Part shown: positions 42,929 through 51,635 of the stretch, piece after piece
Layout of the letters: every line of letters starts with the position of its first letter
Position numbering within the stretch: the first letter of the stretch is position 1
Origin: Ferdinandcohnia sp047238305
GTDB taxonomy: Bacteria > Bacillota > Bacilli > Bacillales > Bacillaceae_L
DNA: 64,000 bases
Assembly (NCBI RefSeq): GCF_047238305.1
Contig: NZ_JBDFMO010000001.1
Span: 1,674,001-1,738,000 of the forward strand
Direction of reading: 5' to 3'
Translations under genes and position numbers: made by a program
The notes under the pieces: model-generated
Told to the model about the DNA's origin: nothing
Seen by the model: only the letters and a program-made list of their open reading frames with translations
Databases searched by the model: none

Positions 42929-43861
42929 TTGAAACAAGCGGTCACAGTAACAAGTGGAAGGAGTCAGTTTGATACAAATAAAAGGGAAAATAGAAAAAAT
43001 AGTTTAAAGAATTATATCGCTGCATTACTATTCCTTGCTCCTTTTATGGTTTTGTATCTATGGTTCTGGATTTATCCAATCATAAAGGGATTTCTATTAA
43101 GTTTGACAACGGGTTCTTATGGAGTAGAGGGTAACTTTGCAGGTTTAGAAAATTACCGTTATATGTTAACAGATGAGAACTTTTGGACTTCCTTAGGTAA
43201 TACACTATTTTTCATACTAATTTCAACACCAACTATCGTCATATTAGGACTTGGAATGGCGTTGTTAGTAAATAGTAAGCTTAAGGGTACGACGTTATTA
43301 AGAAGTGCTTATTTCATGCCGTATATGCTCTCGGTCTCTGTTGTAGGTAGTGTTTGGGTATTTATTTTACAGTCTCGAACTGGATTATTATCAGAAACTT
43401 TACGTTTAATTGGTTTTACAAATGAAATTTCATGGTTTGGAAGCTGGGGGATGGGATGGCTATCCATCCTCATAGCTACACTATGGTGGACTGTAGGGTT
43501 TAATATGGTATTATTCTTAGCCGGCCTTCAAGAGATACCAGATGACATATATGAAGCGGCAGAAATTGATGGTGCTAGTGGTTGGGCGAAGTTCCGCTAT
43601 ATTACATTACCTTCTTTAAGGGGAGTCATGACTTTAGTTGTTCTCCTTCAAACGATTGCTTCCTTCAAACTTTTTGGTCAAACATACCTCATTACAAAAG
43701 GTGGACCTGGTACATCGACGACACCACTTGTACATTACATTTATGATATTGCATTTAGGCAATGGGATATGGGGTATGCATCAGCGGTATCGTTCGTATT
43801 ATTTGTAATCATCTCATTGGTTTCGGTCATACAGTACAAGCTGATGTCAAGCAAAAATTAA
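42929..43861 (+). CDS. Sugar ABC transporter permease (MalF-like), cluster copy 1
   Basis: 310 residues from TTG 42929, 9 bases after AAGGAG; a GTG at 42920 overlaps that site. The same TTG arrangement is conserved in the copy at 52951. About six membrane helices; the EAA loop is DDIYEAAEIDGASGWAKFRY. A Lys/Arg-rich cytoplasmic leader of about 30 residues precedes the first helix. Bases 43595-43756 are identical to 53617-53778, while other parts of the gene differ at many silent positions. Confidence 0.92.
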   Translation: MKQAVTVTSGRSQFDTNKRENRKNSLKNYIAALLFLAPFMVLYLWFWIYPIIKGFLLSLTTGSYGVEGNFAGLENYRYMLTDENFWTSLGNTLFFILISTPTIVILGLGMALLVNSKLKGTTLLRSAYFMPYMLSVSVVGSVWVFILQSRTGLLSETLRLIGFTNEISWFGSWGMGWLSILIATLWWTVGFNMVLFLAGLQEIPDDIYEAAEIDGASGWAKFRYITLPSLRGVMTLVVLLQTIASFKLFGQTYLITKGGPGTSTTPLVHYIYDIAFRQWDMGYASAVSFVLFVIISLVSVIQYKLMSSKN

Positions 43862-43879
43862 GGTAAGGAGGTATATGTG

Positions 43880-44719
43880 ATGAAAAAGAAAGAAAAAAGA
43901 ACTAAGGGAAAGTTTTGGGCGTACTTTTTAGGTTATTCATTAGCGATCATTATGACCATTCCCCTTTTGTGGATGATAATATCATCATTTAAAGCTCCTG
44001 GTTCAACAGTAACTGTGTTGAAAGAGCTTTTTGCTCCACCATACACATTAGAAAGCTTCAAAAAGGTCCTAGAACCCGGAGAATCAGCGATGATGGTGAG
44101 ATGGACGTTTAATAGTGTTTATATAGGGATTGTTCAAACATCTGTAACTGTATTACTAAGTTCATGGGCGGCATATGCCGTATCTAGAATCCCTTTTAAA
44201 GGGAAAAAAATTGTTTTTGTATTAATTCTAGCTGGACTAATGGTACCGATGGAATCAATTGTTGTTCCATTATTTAATATGATTGTTGACCTTGGGTGGG
44301 TGAACAGCTATAAGGCGCTTATATGGCCTGGTATGATGCTTCCGTTAGCATTTTTAATTCTAAAACAATTTATTGATGGTATTCCGACTGAATTATTTGA
44401 AGCAGCTAAAATTGATGGGGCTGGCATTTTCACAATTTGGTGGAAAATTGTTGTACCTCTTTCAAAAAGTTCGATGGCGGCAGTGAGTATCTTTATTTTT
44501 GTTCAATCATGGAACAATTTATTATGGCCATTATTAGTAGCACAGGAAACAAAAATGATGACTTTACCAGTAGGTATACCTACCTTCCAAAGTATTTTTG
44601 CGACCGACTTAGCTGTACCGATGGCTTCAAACGTCTTAGCGAGTATCCCAGCATTGTTAGTGTTCTTATTGTTCCAACGACATATCATTAAAGGGATATC
44701 CATGACGGGAATAAAATAA
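43880..44719 (+). CDS. Sugar ABC transporter permease (MalG-like), cluster copy 1
   Basis: 279 residues from ATG 43880, 8 bases after AAGGAGG; GTG 43877 is less well spaced. About six membrane helices, EAA loop PTELFEAAKIDGAGIFTIWW, and SWNNLLWPLLVAQ as in MalG-type permeases. Nearly identical to the copy at 53909. No ATPase gene in the unit, so a shared ATPase encoded elsewhere is expected. Confidence 0.93.
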   Translation: MKKKEKRTKGKFWAYFLGYSLAIIMTIPLLWMIISSFKAPGSTVTVLKELFAPPYTLESFKKVLEPGESAMMVRWTFNSVYIGIVQTSVTVLLSSWAAYAVSRIPFKGKKIVFVLILAGLMVPMESIVVPLFNMIVDLGWVNSYKALIWPGMMLPLAFLILKQFIDGIPTELFEAAKIDGAGIFTIWWKIVVPLSKSSMAAVSIFIFVQSWNNLLWPLLVAQETKMMTLPVGIPTFQSIFATDLAVPMASNVLASIPALLVFLLFQRHIIKGISMTGIK

Positions 44720-44732
44720 TGGAGGCTTTATC

Positions 44733-47459
44733 ATGCGAGAGAAACTTAATTTAAGTGGGGATTGGAGATTCCGTATCGACCCGAAGGACCAGGGTGAAAC
44801 AGAATTATGGTATTCAACTGGATTATCAGAAGCTATAAATGTGGTTGTACCTCATATATGGCAAAGAGAAGAAGAATATGTGAATTACTGTGGAACTGCC
44901 TGGTATGAAAAGGAATTTACTTTAGACAATATTGAAAACAGTAAAAAAATCTTCCTTTGTTTTGAAGCAGTAGATTTCCAAGCAAGGGTTTGGATTAATG
45001 ATAGATATATAGGTGAACATGAAGGTGGTTTTACACCTTTTGAGTTTGATATAACAGAAACACTCCAAATAAATCAGGTAAACCGATTAACTGTAAGAGT
45101 ATATGACCCAGAAGATAATGCTGAAATTCCAATAGGTAAGCAGGGTAGCTGGTATACAAGGGTGAGTGGCATTTGGCAAGGTGTATTTTTAGATTCGCGG
45201 TCAAATTGTCATGTGAAAAATGTCCATGTTATCCCTAATATCAAGGACAGTACGATTTTAGCAACTCTTCAGCTTGAGGGAAATTTTGAGTCGGTAGAAG
45301 TAGAATATGCAATTACGAATCATTTAAATCATGAAACAAAAATTGTAGAATTTCGTGGAACACTTTCTGAGACTAAAGGATCAGAAAAAATTGGGATACC
45401 AAACCCTATCTTATGGTCACCAGAAAATCCATATTTGTATGATTTGATTGTAAAAGTTTTCGATTCTACAGATGGAAGTTTACTAGATGAGTATCAAACA
45501 TACTTTGGTATGAGAAAAATTGAATATAGGAATGGCCAGCTACTATTAAATAATCAACCTTTATTTGTAAGGGGAGCTTTAGATCAAGCGTATTATCCAC
45601 ATACACTTTATACTGCTCCTTCTGATGAATGGATTCAAAATGAAATCAGGCTTGCCATGGAAATGGGATTCAATCTATTGCGTAAACATATTAAAGTGGA
45701 AATTCCACAATATTTATATTGGGCAGATCGAATGGGAATGCTTATCTGGGCAGAACCGCCTAACTATGTAAAATGGTCTGAACAGAGTAGAAAGCGATTT
45801 TACAATGAATTAGTCGCAATGATTGAAAGAGACTTTAATCATCCATCAATTATCATATGGTCCCTTTATAATGAAGAATGGGGTTTAGAATGGGATTTAG
45901 CCAACGATCCTAAAAAACAGGATTATGTAGTCAATATGTATCATGACATAAAGTTACTAGATCCTACTCGTTTGATTTGTGATAATTCTGGATGGATTCA
46001 TGTAAAAACAGATATTAACGATTACCATCGATATTTTGTAACACCTGAACAAGATAAGGAATGGAAATCTGATATAGATGATTATATGGTCGGACAACCA
46101 GAAGAGAACTTTGTAAAAGGGTTTGAAACAAATGGTGAACCTATTATTGTATCGGAGTTTGGTGTATGGGGATTACCAAGTGTTCAAAGATTACTAGATT
46201 ATTATCAAGGTGAACCATCTTGGTTTGAGAATCTAGGTGATGACACCCATCGAGAAGATTTTAAAAAGCCACTAAATGCATTTGAAAAGTTCGATAAATA
46301 TCAACTAAATCAGATATTTGGTGAATTTGAAAATTTAGCACGCTATTCACAACGTAGAATGTTTCGTTCGGTAAAAAACATAATTGAGGAAATGCGAAAA
46401 CGTCCGCAAATTAACGGCTATGTGATAACAGAATTCACCGATGTAGAATGGGAAACTAATGGTTGGCTAGACTACACGAGAAAAATGAAGGACGGCTTTG
46501 AACATGCGGCAGATTTCAATGGAAGCCTTGTTGTCATGGTCGATGGAGTCGAACGAAATCAATGGTGTGGAAGCGAACAATCATGGGACATCATTATTTC
46601 TAATCACGATTTAGCAGAATTAAAAGGCGTTCTTAAATGGGAGATATCAGACACTGAACTTTCAGGTTCAGTTGAAATTGATGAAGGTAAAAAGTCATTT
46701 GTTAAGTTGTCGAATGCGATTCAATTTACAACCCCAATACTGGAAAAGTCAGAGTTTGTTACCATCAAGGTCAGCCTTCAAATGGATGGTAAAACTGTAG
46801 CGAAAAATAATGAGGAATTTACGATTTCACCTGTCGAGAAAGGGCCAGCTGTTTCTGTACTCCCTTATAAAATGAACGATAAGTTTAAATCAAAGTTACA
46901 GACAAATGGAATGCATGTAACGGACAGCTTTGAAAATGCTGAGGTCGTTATTACTTCATTGCTTGATAAGGATGTCTTAGACTATCACCGAACAGGTGGT
47001 AACGTTTTATTCCTGGCAGAGGAAGGAGATTCTTTATTAGAAAAGGGTCAGTTTACCTTCCGTCAGTTAGACCAAGGGGAAAGTTGGAATCGGACATCAT
47101 CCTTTAATTATGTAGATAAAACCTTTTTTGAGAACATACCACTCAATTACGAAATGGGATGGGAATTCGAAGATTTATACCCAGAATATATCATTCCATT
47201 CAGCAATTACAATAAATTAGGTGGGACAATGGGACGTGTTGTCTATATGTTCGGAAATGAAAATATTACAGAAACAAGCAAAATTGTGTCTGGGTACTTT
47301 CAAGGATGGATTGGTCAAGCGGGTGGATCTTTACTAGTAAAAAGAAACGCAAAAGGTAGTTTGACAACAACAACTTGGAAACTCATCGACAACTACGGGT
47401 CACACCCGATTGCTACTCAGATAGTAAACAATCTTGTGAAAAAAACGATTGAAAAATAA
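44733..47459 (+). CDS. Glycoside hydrolase family 2 enzyme, cluster copy 1
   Basis: 908 residues, cytoplasmic (no signal). GH2 sugar-binding domain 1-160 (YVNYCGTAWYEKEF, ARVWINDRYIGEHEGGFTPF), immunoglobulin-like domain to about 265, then the TIM barrel with acid/base Glu381 in WSLYNEEWG and nucleophile Glu475 in IIVSEFGVWG. A C-terminal region (about 640-905) includes a ThuA/glutamine-amidotransferase-like strand (AEVVITSLLDKDVLDYHRTG, NVLFLAEEGD). Unlike LacZ it lacks the small-chain domain. The substrate could be a beta-galactoside, beta-glucuronide or another glycoside. GGAGG precedes the start, 14 bases after the permease. Confidence 0.9.
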   Translation: MREKLNLSGDWRFRIDPKDQGETELWYSTGLSEAINVVVPHIWQREEEYVNYCGTAWYEKEFTLDNIENSKKIFLCFEAVDFQARVWINDRYIGEHEGGFTPFEFDITETLQINQVNRLTVRVYDPEDNAEIPIGKQGSWYTRVSGIWQGVFLDSRSNCHVKNVHVIPNIKDSTILATLQLEGNFESVEVEYAITNHLNHETKIVEFRGTLSETKGSEKIGIPNPILWSPENPYLYDLIVKVFDSTDGSLLDEYQTYFGMRKIEYRNGQLLLNNQPLFVRGALDQAYYPHTLYTAPSDEWIQNEIRLAMEMGFNLLRKHIKVEIPQYLYWADRMGMLIWAEPPNYVKWSEQSRKRFYNELVAMIERDFNHPSIIIWSLYNEEWGLEWDLANDPKKQDYVVNMYHDIKLLDPTRLICDNSGWIHVKTDINDYHRYFVTPEQDKEWKSDIDDYMVGQPEENFVKGFETNGEPIIVSEFGVWGLPSVQRLLDYYQGEPSWFENLGDDTHREDFKKPLNAFEKFDKYQLNQIFGEFENLARYSQRRMFRSVKNIIEEMRKRPQINGYVITEFTDVEWETNGWLDYTRKMKDGFEHAADFNGSLVVMVDGVERNQWCGSEQSWDIIISNHDLAELKGVLKWEISDTELSGSVEIDEGKKSFVKLSNAIQFTTPILEKSEFVTIKVSLQMDGKTVAKNNEEFTISPVEKGPAVSVLPYKMNDKFKSKLQTNGMHVTDSFENAEVVITSLLDKDVLDYHRTGGNVLFLAEEGDSLLEKGQFTFRQLDQGESWNRTSSFNYVDKTFFENIPLNYEMGWEFEDLYPEYIIPFSNYNKLGGTMGRVVYMFGNENITETSKIVSGYFQGWIGQAGGSLLVKRNAKGSLTTTTWKLIDNYGSHPIATQIVNNLVKKTIEK

Positions 47460-47499
47460 TGAAGGGCAATATTTGAAAAAATAAGTAAAAAAGCAATGT

Positions 47500-47527
47500 A
47501 AAGGAGCAGAAATCTGCTCCTTTTTGT
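47500..47527 (+). terminator. Terminator of the first GH2 cluster
   Basis: AAAGGAGCAG-aaat-CTGCTCCTTT followed by T-run. Confidence 0.85.
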
Positions 47528-47645
47528 TAAAAACGAATTGGTTTTCACTTCTTGATTCAAACTTCCAATCCAGGATGCAGTCTATCATTTTTTTAAAATA
47601 ATCGCACAAAAAAAGAGATAGATTAAAGAGAAACTTTGTAAGCTA

Positions 47646-47680
47646 TGCCAATATTTTTTGTAAAAAACGTATACTATACT
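47646..47680 (+). promoter_or_regulatory. Promoter with TGCCAATAT box, glycerate kinase gene
   Basis: TGCCAATAT (47646-47654) lies exactly 29 bases (start to start) before the -10 TATACT (47675-47680), and GTATACTATACT surrounds the -10. The same box, spacing and GTATTCTATACT recur at 51500-51534. A good activator site for the CdaR-like regulator of this cassette (inference). Confidence 0.55.
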
Positions 47681-47718
47681 TTTTTTATAGAATAAAAATG
47701 CATTACATGGAGGTTTAC

Positions 47719-48882
47719 ATGAAAATACTTATTGCACCTGATTCTTTTAAAGGAAGTCTTACCGCAAATCAAGTTGCTGAGGCGATGAGAGAGGGAATTC
47801 ATTCAGTATCTCCGGAAACAGAAGTAGTAATAGTTCCACTTGCAGATGGTGGTGAAGGTACAGTGAATAGCCTGATGGAATCAACAAACGGTTATTTCCG
47901 TAATTTAGAGGTTTACAATCCAATTGGTAACAAAGTAAATGCACAATATGGTATTACTGGAGATTCGAAAACAGCAGTTATTGAATTGGCATCAGCTTCT
48001 GGTTTACAAACATTACCTAAAAATGAACTAGATCCAGCTAAGGCTTCTACCTTTGGCAGCGGGCAACTTATTTTAGATGCTTTAGAAATTGGAATTCGCT
48101 CTTTTATTATTTGCCTAGGGGGAAGTGCAACAAATGATGGTGGAACTGGAATATTACGCGCATTGGGTTTTCGCTTTCTCGATAGTTTGGGTAAGGAACT
48201 TGAGCCGGGTGGACTAGCGTTAAATCGACTTCACACCATTGATGAATCAAATGTTGATGAACGGGTGAGAAATTCACGCTTTCAAGTTGCTTGTGATGTT
48301 GACAGCCCTTTAATTGGTCCAAAAGGTGCATCTTTCATCTTTGGTCCACAAAAGGGAGCTTTGCCTGAAATGGCTCAAAAATTAGATGTTTCTTTATCTA
48401 ATTTTGCAGAACGTGTTTACTTACACAATGGTAGGAGAGTTCATAACCTCCCGGGTGGAGGGGCTGCTGGAGGAACATCCGCCGGATTGTATGCATTATT
48501 AAATGCAGAGTTGGCGCCGGGTTTCGAGATTGTCAAAAAGTCGTTAAAACTTAATATGTTATTTGAGAAAGAAAGATTTGATTTAGTTTTAACGGGAGAA
48601 GGGAGAATTGATCATCAAACAGCATCAGGTAAAGTTATTTCAAGTCTCGCTTCACTTGCAAAAATATACAATGTTGAAACAATAGCGATTGCTGGAGCTG
48701 TTGAGGATGGTCTAGAAGTGTTACATGAAAGAGGATTAACTGCTGCCTTTTCAATTTTAGATGGTCCAAAATCTTTAGAGCAAGCAATTGAGAATTCCTT
48801 TTTCCTAATAAAAAAACAGTCAGAACAAATATACCGTTTATTGAAGGTTAGAAAAAATTTACTTACCAATAGTTCTAACTAG
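47719..48882 (+). CDS. Glycerate kinase (GarK/GlxK family)
   Basis: 387 residues from ATG 47719 behind CATGGAGG. The N-terminus MKILIAPDSFKGSLTANQVA and the motifs VPLADGGEGTVNSL, CLGGSATNDGGTG, NLPGGGAAGG and LTGEGRIDHQTASGK are diagnostic for the GarK-type glycerate kinase, which phosphorylates D-glycerate, usually at C2 in this family. The product enters lower glycolysis. The gene is the first of a three-gene cassette (kinase, LarA-like, CdaR-like) between two paralogous GH2 clusters, pointing to glycerate released from an imported glycoside. Confidence 0.94.
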   Translation: MKILIAPDSFKGSLTANQVAEAMREGIHSVSPETEVVIVPLADGGEGTVNSLMESTNGYFRNLEVYNPIGNKVNAQYGITGDSKTAVIELASASGLQTLPKNELDPAKASTFGSGQLILDALEIGIRSFIICLGGSATNDGGTGILRALGFRFLDSLGKELEPGGLALNRLHTIDESNVDERVRNSRFQVACDVDSPLIGPKGASFIFGPQKGALPEMAQKLDVSLSNFAERVYLHNGRRVHNLPGGGAAGGTSAGLYALLNAELAPGFEIVKKSLKLNMLFEKERFDLVLTGEGRIDHQTASGKVISSLASLAKIYNVETIAIAGAVEDGLEVLHERGLTAAFSILDGPKSLEQAIENSFFLIKKQSEQIYRLLKVRKNLLTNSSN

Positions 48883-48982
48883 GTTTTATGAGCGGTGTAG
48901 GTAGAGAAAAAGGGAATAGGGAATACCGATTTTCATTATTTGAAAATAAGGTTTACCAACTATTTAAATGAGGTGATTTCAA

Positions 48983-50242
48983 ATGAAAGTAAAAATTGCT
49001 TATGGTAAAAGTGGACTTGAAATTAATGTGCCCGATAATTCTAAAATAATAGAACCACGATATATTCCTCAAATCGATAAAGAAAAGGAGAAGGCATTTT
49101 TCGCAATGCGAAATCCTATTGGTACACTTCCGCTTAAAGATATGGTTAAGGCTTCTGAAAAAGTATCCATCGTGATTAGTGATAGTACAAGACCTACACC
49201 TAATCACAAACTCGTTCCTTGGTTATTAGAGGAATTATCCCATGTACCGAGAGAGAATTTTATTATAATTAATGGAACTGGGAGCCATAGAGACAATACG
49301 AAAGAGGAATTAATACAAATGCTTGGGGAAGATATTGTTAATTCTGTTAAAGTGATCAATAACAATGCCTTTGATAAAGATACTCAAACCTATTTAGGAA
49401 GAAGTTCATACGGGGCAGAGGTCTACTTGAATAAAGAGTACTGTGAAAGTGATTTTAAAATTGTTACAGGATTCATTGAACCTCATTTTTTTGCAGGATT
49501 TAGTGGTGGTCCAAAAGGAATCATGCCAGGAATTGCAGGGATCGATACGATTATGCATTTTCATAGTGCAAAAATGATTGCTCATCCCAAAAGCACTTGG
49601 GGCATCATTGAAGGAAATCCAGTTCAAGGGGAAGCCACTGAGGTTGTTTCCATGTGCAAACCTGATTTTATGTTAAATGTTACATTAAACGGAGATAAGG
49701 AAATTACAAATTATTTCGCCGGAGACGTAATTGAAGCACATCGGAAGGGTTGCGAATATGTGGAGGAACATGCCATGGTTCCTTGTATGGAGCCTTTTGA
49801 CATAGTGGTTACAACAAATAGTGGCTATCCACTAGATCAAAATCTATATCAAGCTGTCAAAGGAATAAGTGCTGCTCATAAAATCGTAAAAAAAGGTGGG
49901 GCAATTATCTGTGCTTCTGAATGTATTGATGGTATTCCAGATCATGGAAATTACGCTAAAATACTAAAAATGTTTAAAACACCCCACGAACTTCTAGAAA
50001 AGGTAAATAAACCAGAATTCTCACTATTCGATCAATGGCAAGCACAAAAACAAGCAATGGTACAAATATGGGCAGACGTGTATGTTTACTCTAGTTTAAG
50101 TGATAAAGAAATAAAAGAAGCAATGTTTAAACCTGTTGTAAATATAGAGGAAACTATTGGTGAACTATTAAACAAATATGGTAATGATGCACGAATTGCT
50201 GTTTTACCTTTTGGACCATTGACTATCCCATACATTCAGTGA
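48983..50242 (+). CDS. LarA-family nickel-dependent 2-hydroxyacid racemase/epimerase-like protein
   Basis: 419 residues, usual LarA size. His102 (GTGSHRDNT), His168 (GFIEPHFFAGFSGG), Lys178 (GGPKGIMPG) and His194 (IMHFHSAKM) have exactly the spacing of L. plantarum LarA His108, His174, Lys184 and His200, which hold the nickel-pincer cofactor and do catalysis. Activity is therefore likely if the cofactor is made. The cofactor genes larB, larC and larE are not in the window. Next to a glycerate kinase, glycerate racemisation is a plausible reaction; lactate or another hydroxyacid is the alternative. GAGGTGA sets the start. Confidence 0.88.
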   Translation: MKVKIAYGKSGLEINVPDNSKIIEPRYIPQIDKEKEKAFFAMRNPIGTLPLKDMVKASEKVSIVISDSTRPTPNHKLVPWLLEELSHVPRENFIIINGTGSHRDNTKEELIQMLGEDIVNSVKVINNNAFDKDTQTYLGRSSYGAEVYLNKEYCESDFKIVTGFIEPHFFAGFSGGPKGIMPGIAGIDTIMHFHSAKMIAHPKSTWGIIEGNPVQGEATEVVSMCKPDFMLNVTLNGDKEITNYFAGDVIEAHRKGCEYVEEHAMVPCMEPFDIVVTTNSGYPLDQNLYQAVKGISAAHKIVKKGGAIICASECIDGIPDHGNYAKILKMFKTPHELLEKVNKPEFSLFDQWQAQKQAMVQIWADVYVYSSLSDKEIKEAMFKPVVNIEETIGELLNKYGNDARIAVLPFGPLTIPYIQ

Positions 50243-50370
50243 AAATGATAAAACCAGAAAAAGTTAAAGAGAAATTATATAGTTATCCTTGGTTTCCTGG
50301 CATTATTATTGGTTAGTCGAAATCGCCACTTTACTTCTAATTGTGCTAATTTTTGAGAGGAAGAAGAAAA

Positions 50371-51468
50371 ATGCTGACTCGGGAAATAGCTGATAAAATC
50401 GTCCAACAAACTATAAAAAGGTTAGGACGAAATATCAATATTATAGATACGAATGGTATTATCTTAAGCTCTGGTGAGCGAGCAAGAATAGGTACTTTTC
50501 ATAAAGGTGGGCATAAGGTAATAGAGACTGGGGAAAAGCTTTATTTAGCGAAACAAGATATTGAAAATTATCAGGGAGCACTCCCAGGAATAAATCTTCC
50601 TATCAAGTTCCAAAATGAAGTTATTGGTGTAGTCGGTATCTCGGGGGCGCCCGAGGAGGTAGGAGAATTCGGAGAACTCGTGGTAATGATGACAGAGCTG
50701 ATGATTCAACAAATTGTCATATTGGATGAAGTAGAATGGAAATATAGAACTAGGGAGTTTTTACTTGAAGAAATTTTAAGCGAGTCCCCTCAGTTTCCAA
50801 AAATCAATCAAAAATTGAAGCTTTTAGGTATCGAACTTGAAGATACTCTTGAAGTAATTGTTATTAAAATCTATGGAAATTTCAAAAACCTCATATCAAA
50901 AAACGTTTATGAAGGGTTATCTGACTTTATTCCTACTATGAATAGTGTTTCCGGATTTATTGATTCGAAAACATTTGCCATAGTATTAAATAGTCAGATT
51001 CATAGAAAAGAGACTATACTAGAGCGTTGTTTTTCATTTTTTAATAATTATTTTAAAATTGTACAAGTGGGTACAGGTCATCCAGTAAATAAATTATCCC
51101 AAGTCTATGACGCATATAAAGAAATTGAAACTGCTATAAAAGTGTCAGATAAAAATATTGTTTGGGTTCAACAGCTAGAGACAGAAATTGTTTTAAGTAG
51201 TATTGCACCCGAGAAAAGAAAGAAATTTTTAGATAGTATTATTAATTCATTGTCGGAAGAATGGTTATATACAATTACTTTATTTTTTGAAAATGATTTA
51301 AACATTAGTGAAACAGCAAAGCAACTATTTATACATCGGAATACACTAACTTACAGACTGGACAAGGTTTTAGAAATCACTGGTTATGACCCTAGAAAAT
51401 TTAGTGATGCTGTAATACTGAGGATTGCATTATATTTCCAAAGATTTAATCAAATTGCACAAAAATAA
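50371..51468 (+). CDS. CdaR-type sugar diacid/glycerate regulator
   Basis: 365 residues from ATG 50371 behind GAGAGGAAG. The N-terminal sugar diacid recognition domain (LTREIADKIVQQTIKRLG, NINIIDTNGIILSSGERARI, PIKFQNEVIGVVGISG) occupies about 1-135. The C-terminal PucR-type helix-turn-helix reads DLNISETAKQLFIHRNTLTY, RLDKVLEITGYDPR. CdaR in E. coli activates galactarate, glucarate and glycerate genes in response to such acids. Here it follows the glycerate kinase and LarA-like genes and probably activates them, and perhaps the second GH2 cluster, through the TGCCAATAT boxes. Confidence 0.92.
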   Translation: MLTREIADKIVQQTIKRLGRNINIIDTNGIILSSGERARIGTFHKGGHKVIETGEKLYLAKQDIENYQGALPGINLPIKFQNEVIGVVGISGAPEEVGEFGELVVMMTELMIQQIVILDEVEWKYRTREFLLEEILSESPQFPKINQKLKLLGIELEDTLEVIVIKIYGNFKNLISKNVYEGLSDFIPTMNSVSGFIDSKTFAIVLNSQIHRKETILERCFSFFNNYFKIVQVGTGHPVNKLSQVYDAYKEIETAIKVSDKNIVWVQQLETEIVLSSIAPEKRKKFLDSIINSLSEEWLYTITLFFENDLNISETAKQLFIHRNTLTYRLDKVLEITGYDPRKFSDAVILRIALYFQRFNQIAQK

Positions 51469-51499
51469 AAGGAAAAACGTTTAAGAATTTTGTTTGTAA

Positions 51500-51534
51500 T
51501 GCCAATATAATCTGTGCATTTTGTATTCTATACT
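51500..51534 (+). promoter_or_regulatory. Promoter with TGCCAATAT box, second GH2 cluster
   Basis: TGCCAATAT (51500-51508), 20 bases, TATACT (51529-51534), with GTATTCTATACT around the -10. Same box and spacing as 47646-47680. The first GH2 cluster lacks this box. Confidence 0.55.
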
Positions 51535-51576
51535 ATGTTTATGTAGTAAAAAATAAGTTATATTTTACTAAAATTT

Positions 51577-51591
51577 TGTAAGCGTTTTTGT
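51577..51591 (+). promoter_or_regulatory. cre-like element, second GH2 cluster
   Basis: Copy of the AAATTTTGTAAGCGTTTTTG block of 41544-41564, placed about 45 bases before the gene start. Suggests shared catabolite control. Confidence 0.45.
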
Positions 51592-51635
51592 GTTAGGCTC
51601 ATTTGTAGAAGTTTAAATTAAAGGGGGAACAAAGG

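Noticed and set aside
48983..50242. Lactate racemase (larA) as a firm gene name
   Set aside because: Catalytic residues fit the LarA superfamily, but members act on several hydroxyacids and the context points to glycerate; symbol withheld.
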